Shown: positions 34,222 to 42,912 of the stretch, piece by piece
Layout of the letters: the number at the start of each line of letters is the position of its first letter
Position numbering within the stretch: the first letter of the stretch is position 1
Source: Filifactor villosus
GTDB lineage: Bacteria > Bacillota > Clostridia > Peptostreptococcales > Filifactoraceae
Assembly (NCBI RefSeq): GCF_042652965.1
Contig: NZ_JBHSHL010000003.1
Coordinates: forward strand, 62,001 to 126,000
Direction: 5' to 3'
Length of the DNA: 64,000 nucleotides
The notes under the pieces: generated by a model
Seen by the model: the letters and a program-made list of their open reading frames with translations, nothing else
Databases searched by the model: none
Told to the model about the DNA's origin: nothing
Program-made: the position numbers and the translations under genes

Positions 34222-34241
34222 ACAAACGAGCCCTCGTTTGT
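34222..34241 (+). other. Perfect hairpin in the transporter leader
   Basis: ACAAACGAG and CTCGTTTGT pair perfectly around 2 bases, between the Fur box and the ribosome site. No T-tract follows, so it is more likely an operator or mRNA stabiliser than a terminator. Confidence 0.5.
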
Positions 34242-34274
34242 TCGTCCATTATGTCATAGAAGGAGGTCGTACCG

Positions 34275-36026
34275 ATGAAGCAAAAGAAGGAAGCAAGGGA
34301 ATCAAACATCGGTTTTATTCTAAAGCGTTCGGGAAGGCACAAGTTCAAGATCCTGTTTTCGGGGGTCTTCAGCGTTGTTACCGCACTGTGCAAGCTCTTC
34401 CCCTATGTGTTGATGTATCATATTTTGGTGGAGCTGTCTTCGCCTCAGCCGGACAGGCAGGTCATCCTGCGTTTTGTGATCTACACGGTGATCGCAAGCG
34501 CATCGGCGGTCATTCTCCAGATCGTAGCTCTCAGTATGTCGCATATCGCGGCGTTTTCCATCCTCTTTGAGATCCGCAAGCGGACCATCGGGCGTTTGGG
34601 AAGGATTCATCTGGGTTTCTTCCGCAAACATTCCATAGGTCAGATCAAGAAGGCGGTGGACGAAGACGTCGAGAAACTTGAGCTGTTTATCGCCCATCAG
34701 ATCCCCGATCTCATGGAGTCGCTGGTCGTGCCGATCGCAGTGATCATCTATCTGATGACGATAAATTGGAAGCTGGCACTCTGCCTGTTTATTCCGTTTT
34801 TTATCGCCATGCTCGCCCAGGCCTATATGTTCAAGGGCTACAATGAGAGGATGGAGCTCTACAACAGTTACCTTAAGAGAATGCACTCTACCATTGTGCA
34901 GTACATACAGGGAATGAGTGTGTTCAAGGCGTTCAACCTGACGGCGCAAAACTTCAAGATATACAAGGAGACCGTCGATGACTATCTCAAGATGTGGATA
35001 GAGATCTGCGACGAGACGATCGGCAAGTATTCGTTCGGGCTTTCGATCATCGATTCGGGCGGGATTTTGTTTTGTATTCCGATCGGAGGTCTAATGTATC
35101 TCGGCGGAAGTCTTGATTTTTCAGGCTTTGTTATGTTTCTCTTGCTTTCGAGCGTGTTTTTGACCTCTTTTATCAAAATCATGATGCTCGGAGGCAATCT
35201 ATCCATGCTTTTGGTAGGAGCGGAAAATGTCAGGATGATTCTGACTATGCAGGAGCAGGAGTCTTCCGGAGGGGATGTCGTCGTCGACAGGGGAGAGATT
35301 GTCTTTGAAGATGTGAACTTCGCCTACGAGGACAAGGATGTGCTTGTAGACTTCAATCTCAAGATCCCCGCGGGAACGACGACGGCACTGGTGGGGCCTT
35401 CGGGCAGCGGAAAGACTACGGTCGCGATGCTGGTCGGAAGGTTCTGGGATATCGAGAAGGGAAGTTTGAAGATCGACGGAAGGGATGTGAAGGAGATCTC
35501 CGTCGATGAGATTATGGACAACACCGCCTTCGTCTTCCAAGATACTTTTATGCTCAACGACACCGTCTACAAAAACGTCGTTATGGGCTTGGATAAGAGC
35601 AGGGAAGAAGTGACGGAGGCTTGCAAAAAGGCGAGAATCCACGAGTTTATCATGAGTTTGGAGGACGGATACGAGACGGTTCTGGGAGAGGATTCCGGTA
35701 TCAAGCTGTCGGGAGGAGAACGCCAGAGGATATCGATTGCCAGAGCCATCCTCAAGGATGCAAGGATCGTCGTCCTCGACGAGGTAACCTCTTATTCGGA
35801 TATCGAGAACGAAACCTTAATTCAAGAGTCGATCCGCAATCTGCTCAAGGACAAGACGGCGATCATCATCGCCCACAGGCTGTATACGATCAAGAACTCC
35901 GACAACATCGTGGTCTTGGATGAAGGCAGGATGGTGGAGCAGGGCAGACACGAAGAACTGCTCAAAAAAGAGGGACTGTATAAGAAACTCTGGAGTATCG
36001 GGATGGGAGGTGAAGTTCATGTTTAA
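34275..36026 (+). CDS. ABC transporter fused permease/ATPase, subunit 1 (siderophore-type)
   Basis: A 583-residue half-transporter: six membrane helices in the first 310 residues, then an ATPase with Walker A GPSGSGKTT (374-382), Q-loop FQDTFMLNDTV, signature LSGGERQRISIA and Walker B RIVVLDEVTS. The usual DEATS is DEVTS here; the catalytic Glu is kept. It pairs with the next gene, whose start overlaps its end by 8 bases. With the AraC regulator and Fur box, the pair resembles the YbtPQ/IrtAB type that handles Fe-siderophores; direction and substrate are inference. Ribosome site AGAAGGAGG. Confidence 0.9.
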   Translation: MKQKKEARESNIGFILKRSGRHKFKILFSGVFSVVTALCKLFPYVLMYHILVELSSPQPDRQVILRFVIYTVIASASAVILQIVALSMSHIAAFSILFEIRKRTIGRLGRIHLGFFRKHSIGQIKKAVDEDVEKLELFIAHQIPDLMESLVVPIAVIIYLMTINWKLALCLFIPFFIAMLAQAYMFKGYNERMELYNSYLKRMHSTIVQYIQGMSVFKAFNLTAQNFKIYKETVDDYLKMWIEICDETIGKYSFGLSIIDSGGILFCIPIGGLMYLGGSLDFSGFVMFLLLSSVFLTSFIKIMMLGGNLSMLLVGAENVRMILTMQEQESSGGDVVVDRGEIVFEDVNFAYEDKDVLVDFNLKIPAGTTTALVGPSGSGKTTVAMLVGRFWDIEKGSLKIDGRDVKEISVDEIMDNTAFVFQDTFMLNDTVYKNVVMGLDKSREEVTEACKKARIHEFIMSLEDGYETVLGEDSGIKLSGGERQRISIARAILKDARIVVLDEVTSYSDIENETLIQESIRNLLKDKTAIIIAHRLYTIKNSDNIVVLDEGRMVEQGRHEELLKKEGLYKKLWSIGMGGEVHV

Positions 36027-37746
36027 GGATATCAAACGATTGATCGGAGAAGAGGATTATAAGGTGTTTATGAAGGCGAACAGGATCCTGGTCTTCGACG
36101 CGGTGTGCCATGCCTTTATCTACAGTATGTTGTTTTTGATCCTGCTGGATCTCGTCAACAAGGATGTGACCCGTGCCAAGCTCTTGAAGTACACACTCTC
36201 CATGGTCGTGATGATCTTCATCCGCTATCGTTTCCTCAACAAGGGTTTTTATCTCGCACAGGCGGGCGGAGCGACCGTAATCGCCCATCTGAGAATCAAG
36301 ATGGGAGATTATATCAAAAAGCTCAACATGGGTTATTTCAGCAAGAACAACGTCGGAGAACTGACCAACATCCTCTCCAACGATCTGAACGACTTCGAGA
36401 TGTTGATTACCCACCAGACGGCGGATCTGATTAAGTATTTCATTCTTACCCTGTATCTCGCCCTCTGCCTGATCCTCTTCGACCCGTTCCTGGGAGGGAT
36501 CCAGGCTCTTACCCTCGTGATCATCTTCCCCGTGAGCTATCTGTGCTCCAAGAAGATCAAGGAGGTGGGCCTTCGCTCCAAACAGGTCCGTGCAAGGATG
36601 TTGGCGAGAATTATGGAATATACGAGAGGGATTGAGGTCTTCAAGTCCTATCGGATGTCCGGAGAGAGGTTTGAGAAGTTGAGCGAAACCTTGGAGCAGG
36701 TCAAGAAGGAGTCGATCAATGTCGAACTTGCGGGAGTGCCCTATATCGTGCCGATGAACATCTTGAGTCTGGTGATGTTTCCCATCGTCCTCTATATGGG
36801 GGTCAACCGTTATTTTGAGGGTGAAATCACCCTGCAGCGTCTGACGATGTTTATTATTATTTCGCTGGCGTTTACAAATGTCGAGATGGCGTTTTCGGGC
36901 TGCTTTGTCATTTCGAGGTACTTTACACTTTCGATCGACAAGCTGCTTTCGGTCCTCGACACGCCGGAGATTCCCTACCGCGACGAAGACCATGCTTTCG
37001 AGAACTTCGACATCGAATTTAAGAAGGTGGATTTTTCGTATGTGGAGGGCAAGAAGGTTCTCTCGGATGTGAGCTTTAGGGCGAGGGAGAATGAGATCAC
37101 CGCCCTCGTCGGAAAGAGCGGTTCGGGAAAGAGTACCGTGATGAACTTGATCGCCCGTTTCTTCGATGTGGACGGGGGAGAGATTCTTATAGGAGGCTAT
37201 GACATCCGAAACGTCTACGCCGACAGCCTGCTCAAGAATATGAGCATTGTGTTCCAGGATGTGTATCTGATCGAGGATACCATCTATGAGAATATCCGCA
37301 TCGGAAAACAGGATGCCACGCGTGAGGAGGTGCTCGAGGCGGCAAAACTCGCACACTGCCACGAGTTTGTCGAAAAGCTCGAAAAAGGCTATGACACTCC
37401 GGTCCACGAGGGAGGTACGACCCTGTCGGGAGGAGAGCGACAGAGGATCTCGATCGCAAGAGCCTTTTTGAAAAATGCCCCCATCATTTTGTTGGATGAG
37501 GCTACGGCATCTCTGGACGTGGACAACGAATATATGGTGCAGGAGTCGATTAGAACTCTGACAAAGGGAAAGACGGTGCTTGTGATCGCCCATCGCCTCA
37601 ATACCATCATGGATGCCCATCAGATCCTCGTCTTCGATGAGGGACGAATCATAGAAGGAGGTTCTCACCGTGATTTAATGGACGCGGGAGGAACTTATGC
37701 CTCCATGTTTACGACGATGAGCAAGGCGAAGGAGTGGAGTATCTAG
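36019..37746 (+). CDS. ABC transporter fused permease/ATPase, subunit 2 (siderophore-type)
   Basis: A 575-residue partner of the preceding half-transporter. Membrane helices occupy about 20-300; the ATPase has Walker A GKSGSGKST (365-373), Q-loop FQDVYLIEDTI, signature LSGGERQRISIA and Walker B IILLDEATASLD. The start is the ATG overlapping the previous gene's end, behind GGGAGGTGAAG; an earlier in-frame ATG would extend it by 33 residues into that gene with no ribosome site. Both ATPases look catalytically competent. Confidence 0.9.
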   Translation: MFKDIKRLIGEEDYKVFMKANRILVFDAVCHAFIYSMLFLILLDLVNKDVTRAKLLKYTLSMVVMIFIRYRFLNKGFYLAQAGGATVIAHLRIKMGDYIKKLNMGYFSKNNVGELTNILSNDLNDFEMLITHQTADLIKYFILTLYLALCLILFDPFLGGIQALTLVIIFPVSYLCSKKIKEVGLRSKQVRARMLARIMEYTRGIEVFKSYRMSGERFEKLSETLEQVKKESINVELAGVPYIVPMNILSLVMFPIVLYMGVNRYFEGEITLQRLTMFIIISLAFTNVEMAFSGCFVISRYFTLSIDKLLSVLDTPEIPYRDEDHAFENFDIEFKKVDFSYVEGKKVLSDVSFRARENEITALVGKSGSGKSTVMNLIARFFDVDGGEILIGGYDIRNVYADSLLKNMSIVFQDVYLIEDTIYENIRIGKQDATREEVLEAAKLAHCHEFVEKLEKGYDTPVHEGGTTLSGGERQRISIARAFLKNAPIILLDEATASLDVDNEYMVQESIRTLTKGKTVLVIAHRLNTIMDAHQILVFDEGRIIEGGSHRDLMDAGGTYASMFTTMSKAKEWSI

Positions 37747-37877
37747 TATATTGACATATTGATATTTGTTTTTATTTCTTATCTCGGTTATGAACAAAAA
37801 GAGTTCATACAAAAATCGGAATTGCAATGAATATCAGCGTGCTATTACACCGGGTCTTGGAGTTGTATACTATAAAG

Positions 37878-38015
37878 ATCCCGCATAATTCAAAAAAACA
37901 GCGTAAAATTACTGTATAGAACTCCTTACTTTCTTGAAAGCATAGATTTGAAAAAAACTTCATTTCTTGCAAATTCACAGGAAAATCAAGATTTCATCTT
38001 TGTGCGGTATTGCCC
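37878..38015 (-). repeat. Family C repeat, reverse orientation
   Basis: Reads GATCCCGCATAATTCAAAAA ... CATCTTTGTGCGGTATTGCC. Confidence 0.65.
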
Positions 38016-38138
38016 TATCATTCCTTTACGTTGCGATACAGACGAGCTGCGACCATGGAAAGACAAAATAGAAAATAAAACGATTTTTCGCGGTCGAAAA
38101 ACAGATATCTCCACACTTCTGTCGGAGAATACCGTTAT
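38016..38138 (+). repeat. Family B repeat, diverged
   Basis: Contains the family core (AAAACGATTTTTCGCGGTCG, AAAACAGATATCTCCACAC, TCGGAGAATACCG). Its left end has decayed and abuts a family C copy. Confidence 0.6.
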
Positions 38139-38225
38139 AGGACAATGATTGAAATAAAGAAGGAAACAAGCATTTATAGGTACCCCGATCACAATACCTT
38201 GGTTTAGAGAATGATCGAAACAAAG

Positions 38226-38276
38226 AGGGAAGCAAGCCGATTTTGGATAATCGGGTTTGCCTCCTTCTTTTTTTGC
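38226..38276 (+). terminator. Hairpin with T-tract, orphan terminator
   Basis: AGGGAAGCAAGCCGATT (38226-38242) pairs with AATCGGGTTTGCCTCCTT (38249-38266), followed by a T-rich run. About 70 bases earlier a copy of the left arm context (AAAGAAGGAAACAAGC) occurs without its partner. No gene lies immediately upstream. Confidence 0.7.
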
Positions 38277-38404
38277 CGGAGTTTTACCGCAATTTTACTT
38301 GGAGTTTGCTTGGACTTTCAGAAGATGTTTCCCAACTTTGTTTTGTATAATGAATTTGTAAGGTAAGCAAAGCAAGAAAGAAACACGAAAGGAAAAGGTG
38401 AACG

Positions 38405-39079
38405 ATGATGTTGAATTTCAAACATGCAAAAAAAGTATTGGCAGGGGGGGTGATTATTTCGACGATAGCAAGTGCGAGTATGTTCATACCGTCTTATGCA
38501 CACGATGTTGTTTATCCTTCGATGAGTTCATCGATAACATTCGAAGAGGATCTTAGCGATACAACCTCCTTTGATTTGGAGAAGTATATTTCGAGTCTGA
38601 GTTTTTTGACCCAAAGCGAAAAAGAGCAGCTGCTCAAAACATATGAGCAAACCAAACCTTTGTATGAGGACATTGACAAGATCTATGATGAGATCGATTC
38701 GATAAGTGACAGGCATTTAGACAGCTCGGAAGATCTGTATAAAGAGATTGACGAGATCTATTCGAAGCGATCCGAACTATGGGACAAATTGTTCGACCAT
38801 GCAAACGATGAACAGAATATGATCGAAGATGATAAGGAGTTTATCAGAGCATCCGGGGTATTAACCGAGGAAGAAAAAAAATCTTTGATCGAAGATCAGG
38901 AAGAGATGGACAAGATCTACATGAGAATGGATGAAAGATATGAAGATTTGCAAAGAGAGACGGAACCTCTATATGCACAAGTAGAGGGAATCTACAAACA
39001 GATTTCCGACCTGGATGCGAACGATGAAACATTGTGGGAAAAAATACAAGAAATGGACAATACACCTATTCTTTACTAA
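38405..39079 (+). CDS. Secreted coiled-coil protein of unknown function
   Basis: A 224-residue protein with a signal peptide (VLAGGVIISTIASASMFIPSYAH, cleavage near 32). The mature part is acidic and almost entirely helical; residues about 80-215 repeat Tyr-x2-Ile/Asp-Glu-Ile units (LYEDIDKIYDEIDSI, LYKEIDEIYSKRSELWDKL, LYAQVEGIYKQISDL), which suggests an antiparallel coiled coil built by duplication. No family recognised. A second ATG directly follows the first; AGGAAAAGG serves as ribosome site. Confidence 0.75.
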   Translation: MMLNFKHAKKVLAGGVIISTIASASMFIPSYAHDVVYPSMSSSITFEEDLSDTTSFDLEKYISSLSFLTQSEKEQLLKTYEQTKPLYEDIDKIYDEIDSISDRHLDSSEDLYKEIDEIYSKRSELWDKLFDHANDEQNMIEDDKEFIRASGVLTEEEKKSLIEDQEEMDKIYMRMDERYEDLQRETEPLYAQVEGIYKQISDLDANDETLWEKIQEMDNTPILY

Positions 39080-39280
39080 ACGGGTATAACAAAAGAATGA
39101 AGCATAGCGAGTAAGCAGGAGCTGATGTTGAGAGAAACGTTTGTACCGGAAGAAATGACGGTCGGAAAACATCTTTTATCTTGACGGTTTGATTTTGACT
39201 TGCATCGTGTGCAAAAGCGAATAACGATTGAGTTTGGAAAATAAAATAAAACAGTTTTAAAAATGAAAGAGAGGTCTATC

Positions 39281-39898
39281 ATGAAACGTAATAATAAGAA
39301 AAATTTGGTTTGTTTAGCTATGGCACTTGGATTGTTTGTTTCCGGAGGTATTTTGCCTCAAACGGTACATGCACAGACACAAAAAAGCAAGAATGTTGAG
39401 GTGACTTATGCCCAAAAGGCAAAGAAACAAAATGGAACTAAGAATATTTTGGTAACGGAGAATAAAAAAACAAAGGGAGTAAAGTATCCTCTGCCGATCT
39501 ATGACAAGGCGACCACATATCCTTTGCCGATCTACGACAAGGTGACCACATATCCTCTGCCGATCTATGAAGAGGCGATCACATATCCGGATTATATAGC
39601 CAAGGTCGATGTGATGCCGCAGATCGTTGATGAAGATGAGGCTTTTGATTACTTGTCCAATGTTTTAAGTAAAATCTCCAAATTTAAGATGGGAAAATAC
39701 TTTATAGAAGTGGAAGATATCCAGGACTTCCCTACTGCGACAACCAATCAGGAAGAATGGTATTTCGCTTACGGCAAAGAGGTAAAAGGAGAATTTGTTC
39801 CAAGCAAATATTTTGCGGTAAGTGAAAAAGGAGAAATATTTGAATACAGTTTTGAAAAAGATCGTTGGTTTATACTGGCGGTACCGTACAAGAAATAA
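39281..39898 (+). CDS. Secreted protein with YPLPIYDKATT tandem repeats
   Basis: A 205-residue protein with a signal peptide (MKRNNKKNLVCLAMALGLFV, cleavage near VHA-QTQ). Residues about 68-105 are three tandem 11-residue repeats (YPLPIYDKATT, YPLPIYDKVTT, YPLPIYEEAIT). The C-terminal 90 residues look globular and may be a substrate- or inhibitor-like module (FDYLSNVLSKISKFKMGKYFIEVED, EWYFAYGKEVKGEFVPSKYFAVSEKGEIFEY). No family recognised. The ATG at 39281 follows GAAAGAGAGG; the earlier in-frame ATG lies within that purine stretch. A strong terminator follows. Confidence 0.75.
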   Translation: MKRNNKKNLVCLAMALGLFVSGGILPQTVHAQTQKSKNVEVTYAQKAKKQNGTKNILVTENKKTKGVKYPLPIYDKATTYPLPIYDKVTTYPLPIYEEAITYPDYIAKVDVMPQIVDEDEAFDYLSNVLSKISKFKMGKYFIEVEDIQDFPTATTNQEEWYFAYGKEVKGEFVPSKYFAVSEKGEIFEYSFEKDRWFILAVPYKK

Positions 39899-39924
39899 GT
39901 CCTAAACAAGCAGGCAGCACCTGT

Positions 39925-39971
39925 ATGGAATATGCATCCTCTCTTTGAGAAGGGTGCATATTCCATTTTTT
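39925..39971 (+). terminator. Rho-independent terminator
   Basis: ATGGAATATGCATCC (39925-39939) pairs with GGTGCATATTCCAT (39953-39966), then TTTTTTAT. Confidence 0.85.
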
Positions 39972-40122
39972 ATGAAAAAAAAGAAGAATCGTATGTCGTT
40001 CTTCGATAGCATTGCTGTGATATTTATATTCCTCGACCACAAATATTCGTAGCATCTTCCATGTTATTCCGAAGGGAAGGATCGGTATAAAGAAGTTGCT
40101 CAAAAAAAGAAAATAAAAACTA

Positions 40123-40176
40123 TTGACAAACGAAAACTGCCGTGACAGTATCTATGTAGATATTATCTATGTAGAT
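40123..40176 (+). promoter_or_regulatory. Promoter and double operator of the MarR-pirin-nitroreductase operon
   Basis: TTGACA at 40123-40128 is followed by two copies of TATCTATGTAGAT (40149-40161 and 40164-40176), a 15-base period. Each holds the palindrome ATCTA-TG-TAGAT. The first copy overlaps the expected -10 region, so binding would block transcription. Confidence 0.7.
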
Positions 40177-40197
40177 TGAATGAGGGTGAGTGTAAGT

Positions 40198-40638
40198 ATG
40201 GGTGATATTGAACTGAAAATTCTTATTGGAATGCATAGGAATGTCAATAGCATAGATAAGGCAACATCAAAACTTGCCTTGGAACATGGCTTAACGTTCA
40301 GTCAATTTGCTGTTTTGGAGGCCTTATACAGCAAGGGAGACATGACGGTGGGGATGGTACGAAAACATATTCTGAGCAGTATGGGAACCATACCTTTGAT
40401 TATCAATAATCTTGTTAAGATGAATTATGTTGAGCGTCTTTCGGATGACAATGATCGGAGGGTCTGTATAATAAGCCTCACACACGAAGGCAGACAACTG
40501 ATCGAGGGACTTGCTCCGAAAAATGAAACCATGATCAAAGAGTATATGAGTGTATTAACGGATGAAGAAAGAGATCACTTACTTTATCTTATGAAGAAAC
40601 TGGGAGGGAAAATAAATGAGGAGAAAAGTACAAAATAA
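40198..40638 (+). CDS. MarR-family transcriptional regulator
   Basis: A 146-residue winged-helix repressor. The DNA-binding region is LEHGLTFSQFAVLEALYSKGDMTVGMVRKHILSSMGTIPLIINNLVKMNYVERL, with wing DDNDRRVCIISLT. MarR proteins of this type respond to phenolics, quinones or oxidants; the neighbouring pirin and nitroreductase fit quinone or electrophile stress (inference). The ATG at 40198 follows GAGGGTGAG; the earlier ATG is in the operator-proximal leader. It overlaps pirin by 23 bases. Confidence 0.9.
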   Translation: MGDIELKILIGMHRNVNSIDKATSKLALEHGLTFSQFAVLEALYSKGDMTVGMVRKHILSSMGTIPLIINNLVKMNYVERLSDDNDRRVCIISLTHEGRQLIEGLAPKNETMIKEYMSVLTDEERDHLLYLMKKLGGKINEEKSTK

Positions 40639-41443
40639 GGTTACAGGATTTCCGGCTACGGACGGAGCAGGTGTAAAACTGGTTCGAGTATTGGGACACG
40701 GTACAGTAAAAGAGTTCGATCCGATTTTGATGTTGGATTCTTTTGACAGTCAAAATCCGGAGGATTATACGGCGGGGTTTCCGATGCATCCGCACCGAGG
40801 GATAGAAACCGTAAGCTACGTTTATAAAGGAAAGATGAAACACAAGGACAGTCTCGGTTTTGAAGATACCGTAGACGATGGAGAAGTTCAGTGGATGACA
40901 GCCGGATCGGGAATTTTGCATGAGGAGCAACTTCCTCCGAGCGAGCGTCTGCTCGGGGTACAACTGTGGTTGAACCTGCCTGCCGATAAGAAGATGGTGG
41001 AACCCGAGTATCACAGTATAAAAAACAATCAAATTCAGGAAATCCCGTTTGAAGGAGGAAAACTCCGATTGTTGGCGGGAGATTACGAAGAATACAAAGG
41101 TTTTCAAGGCAAGTATTCACCGCTTAACTACTACGACATCGAGTTGGAACCGAACTCAAAGATTGAGATCAAAACCGGTTCGGAGGATTCCATCATGCTC
41201 TTTACTCTCTTATCGGGCGTATCTGTCGAAGGAGAAAGAATCGAAGAGAAAACAGCGGCGAAATTGACCGAGGGAAGTTCCGTGACGATTGAATCGGGAG
41301 CGGAAAAGGCAAAGGTATTATTTATCGGATCAAAAACCTTGAATGAGGGTATCTCATGGGGCGGACCGATTGTAATGAATACAGAAGCTGAATTAAAACA
41401 GGCGTTTATTGAGCTTCGAAACGGAACATTTATAAAAAAATAA
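40616..41443 (+). CDS. Pirin family protein
   Basis: A 275-residue bicupin. The N-terminal cupin carries the iron-ligand motif FPMHPHRGIETVSYV and an HEEQ motif (GSGILHEEQLPPSERLLGVQLWLNLPADKK), both typical of pirins with quercetin-2,3-dioxygenase-like activity. The C-terminal cupin begins about 150 (LRLLAGDYEEYKG). It starts inside the MarR gene behind GGGAGGG, so translation is coupled. Likely role: handling aromatic or quinone compounds under control of the MarR regulator. Confidence 0.93.
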   Translation: MRRKVQNKVTGFPATDGAGVKLVRVLGHGTVKEFDPILMLDSFDSQNPEDYTAGFPMHPHRGIETVSYVYKGKMKHKDSLGFEDTVDDGEVQWMTAGSGILHEEQLPPSERLLGVQLWLNLPADKKMVEPEYHSIKNNQIQEIPFEGGKLRLLAGDYEEYKGFQGKYSPLNYYDIELEPNSKIEIKTGSEDSIMLFTLLSGVSVEGERIEEKTAAKLTEGSSVTIESGAEKAKVLFIGSKTLNEGISWGGPIVMNTEAELKQAFIELRNGTFIKK

Positions 41444-41468
41444 TTGAATTTTAGGAGGAGATGTAAGA

Positions 41469-42041
41469 ATGAGTATTGTAAAATCGTTGGAAAAAAGAAG
41501 AACCTATTATAACATCAACAAAAAACTGCCCGTTTCAACCGATGAGGTGGTAGCTAAAATCAAACAGGTTACGGAGTTGGTTCCTGATGCGTTCAACATG
41601 AAAAGCGCAAGAGCGGTTGTAGCACTGGGAGAAAAACACGATCTGCTTTGGGACGAAATTTATAATGTATTTGAAGGAAAAGTTCCCAGAGAAAAAATAG
41701 ATTCTTTTAAAGCCGGAGCGGGAACGGTACTGTTTTTCTATGACGAAAATACCGTAAAAGCACTTCAGGAGCAGTTTCCGCCATATGCGGATAATTTCCC
41801 CGTATGGGCAAATCAAGCGAACGGAATGCTTCAACTCAGTATTTGGTCCGCATTGAGAGAACTTGAAATAGGAGCATCGCTTCAACATTACAATCCTGTA
41901 ATCGATCAAAAAGTAAAGGAATTGTTCAATGTTCCTCAAGAGTATAAATTGTTGGCACAGATGCCTTTTGGAGGAATCACGAGCGAACCGGATCCGAAAG
42001 ACAAGGAAGATATAGAAAAAAGAGTTGTTGTTGTAAAATAA
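41469..42041 (+). CDS. Nitroreductase family protein
   Basis: A 190-residue FMN-dependent oxidoreductase. It opens with SLEKRRTYYNINKKLPV (the RRS/T-Y motif for FMN phosphate), then VPDAFNMKSARAVVALG, and WANQANGMLQLSIWSALRELEIGASLQHYNP, the family's second FMN-binding region. It matches the short FrmA/HBN1-like nitroreductases that reduce nitro compounds or quinones. Third gene of the MarR-pirin operon; AGGAGG precedes the ATG. Confidence 0.92.
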   Translation: MSIVKSLEKRRTYYNINKKLPVSTDEVVAKIKQVTELVPDAFNMKSARAVVALGEKHDLLWDEIYNVFEGKVPREKIDSFKAGAGTVLFFYDENTVKALQEQFPPYADNFPVWANQANGMLQLSIWSALRELEIGASLQHYNPVIDQKVKELFNVPQEYKLLAQMPFGGITSEPDPKDKEDIEKRVVVVK

Positions 42042-42079
42042 AGACAGTTGTCACAGATGACAGGAGAACGAGTTTTTTG

Positions 42080-42195
42080 ATACGAGTATTCCCTTCGATT
42101 GGGGTTTGTGCGACTTGAGTTCTACAATTATTCGAAGCATACGATGTTTGTGGGGTTTAAAGCGATGACGCTTCAATCAAAGGGAGTTTAATACA
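42080..42195. repeat. Unclassified inverted-repeat element
   Basis: CCCTTCGATTG (42091-42101) and CAATCAAAGGG (42174-42184) pair with one mismatch across about 70 bases. The inside (GAAGCATACGATGTTTG) recalls the family A right half. Probably a decayed repeat. Confidence 0.4.
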
Positions 42196-42205
42196 GACAG
42201 GTAGA

Positions 42206-42239
42206 AGACAGTCGGAATATGATCCGGCTGTCTTTTTTT
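42206..42239 (+). terminator. Terminator of the MarR-pirin-nitroreductase operon
   Basis: AGACAGTCGGA (42206-42216) pairs with TCCGGCTGTCT (42223-42233), then seven T. Confidence 0.85.
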
Positions 42240-42407
42240 GTTTGTATTGACAAACGGTTCGGGGCGGTATGTTCAAAGATTTTGACAAAACGGATCGAGA
42301 TGTAAAAAAAGAGTATGAATATTAAATGTTTATTAAAAAAACGGGATATAATCTTTGAGATATGATAAAATGAAACGACAGAACCTTAGAGGAAGGAGGG
42401 TGCTTGG

Positions 42408-42911
42408 ATGAGTTCTATGGAAGGAATGTTCGGATTTTTTTCCGATCCGGTGTTCTTGGCATGGTTGGCCCTGGGGATCTTGCTTATCTGTATAGAGTTG
42501 TTTGTTCCCGGAGGAGTTGTGGGCAGTATAGGTTTCTGTATTGTATTGGCGACGATTTTATTCGGAACGCATACGGTAGCGGATTTTTTTCTTGTTTCGG
42601 CATTGGTAACCGTGACAACGGTAATATTGCTCTTCCTTGTGGTAAAATTGATTCCCGAAGAAGCGAAAAAGAACGGCTTGTTTTTGAATATGAGACTCAC
42701 AAAACAGCAGGGATTTTCGTCAGGGGAGGATTTGAGTTTTTATCTTGATAAGGAGGGAATGACCAAAAGTATTCTCAGGCCGTCAGGCAAGATATGTATT
42801 GAACAAACTCTTTTGGATGCCCGATCCGAAAACACCTTTATCGAAAGCGACAAGAAGGTTAGAGTCATCGGGGTAGAAGGAAACAAGTTAATCGTAAGGG
42901 AGATGGAATAA
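42408..42911 (+). CDS. NfeD-like membrane protein
   Basis: A 167-residue membrane protein with two to three helices in the first 85 residues (FLAWLALGILLICIELFVPGG, GSIGFCIVLATILF, FFLVSALVTVTTVILLFLVV) and a C-terminal OB-fold-like domain (about 105-167, LRPSGKICI, VRVIGVEGNKLIV). NfeD proteins partner flotillins, and floA starts one base after the stop. AAGGAGGG precedes the ATG. Confidence 0.9.
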   Translation: MSSMEGMFGFFSDPVFLAWLALGILLICIELFVPGGVVGSIGFCIVLATILFGTHTVADFFLVSALVTVTTVILLFLVVKLIPEEAKKNGLFLNMRLTKQQGFSSGEDLSFYLDKEGMTKSILRPSGKICIEQTLLDARSENTFIESDKKVRVIGVEGNKLIVREME

Positions 42912-42912
42912 G

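Noticed and set aside
35962..37668. Minus-strand open frame of 568 codons
   Set aside because: It is antisense to the second ABC transporter gene, which has every ABC motif; the long frame is a by-product of its codon bias.
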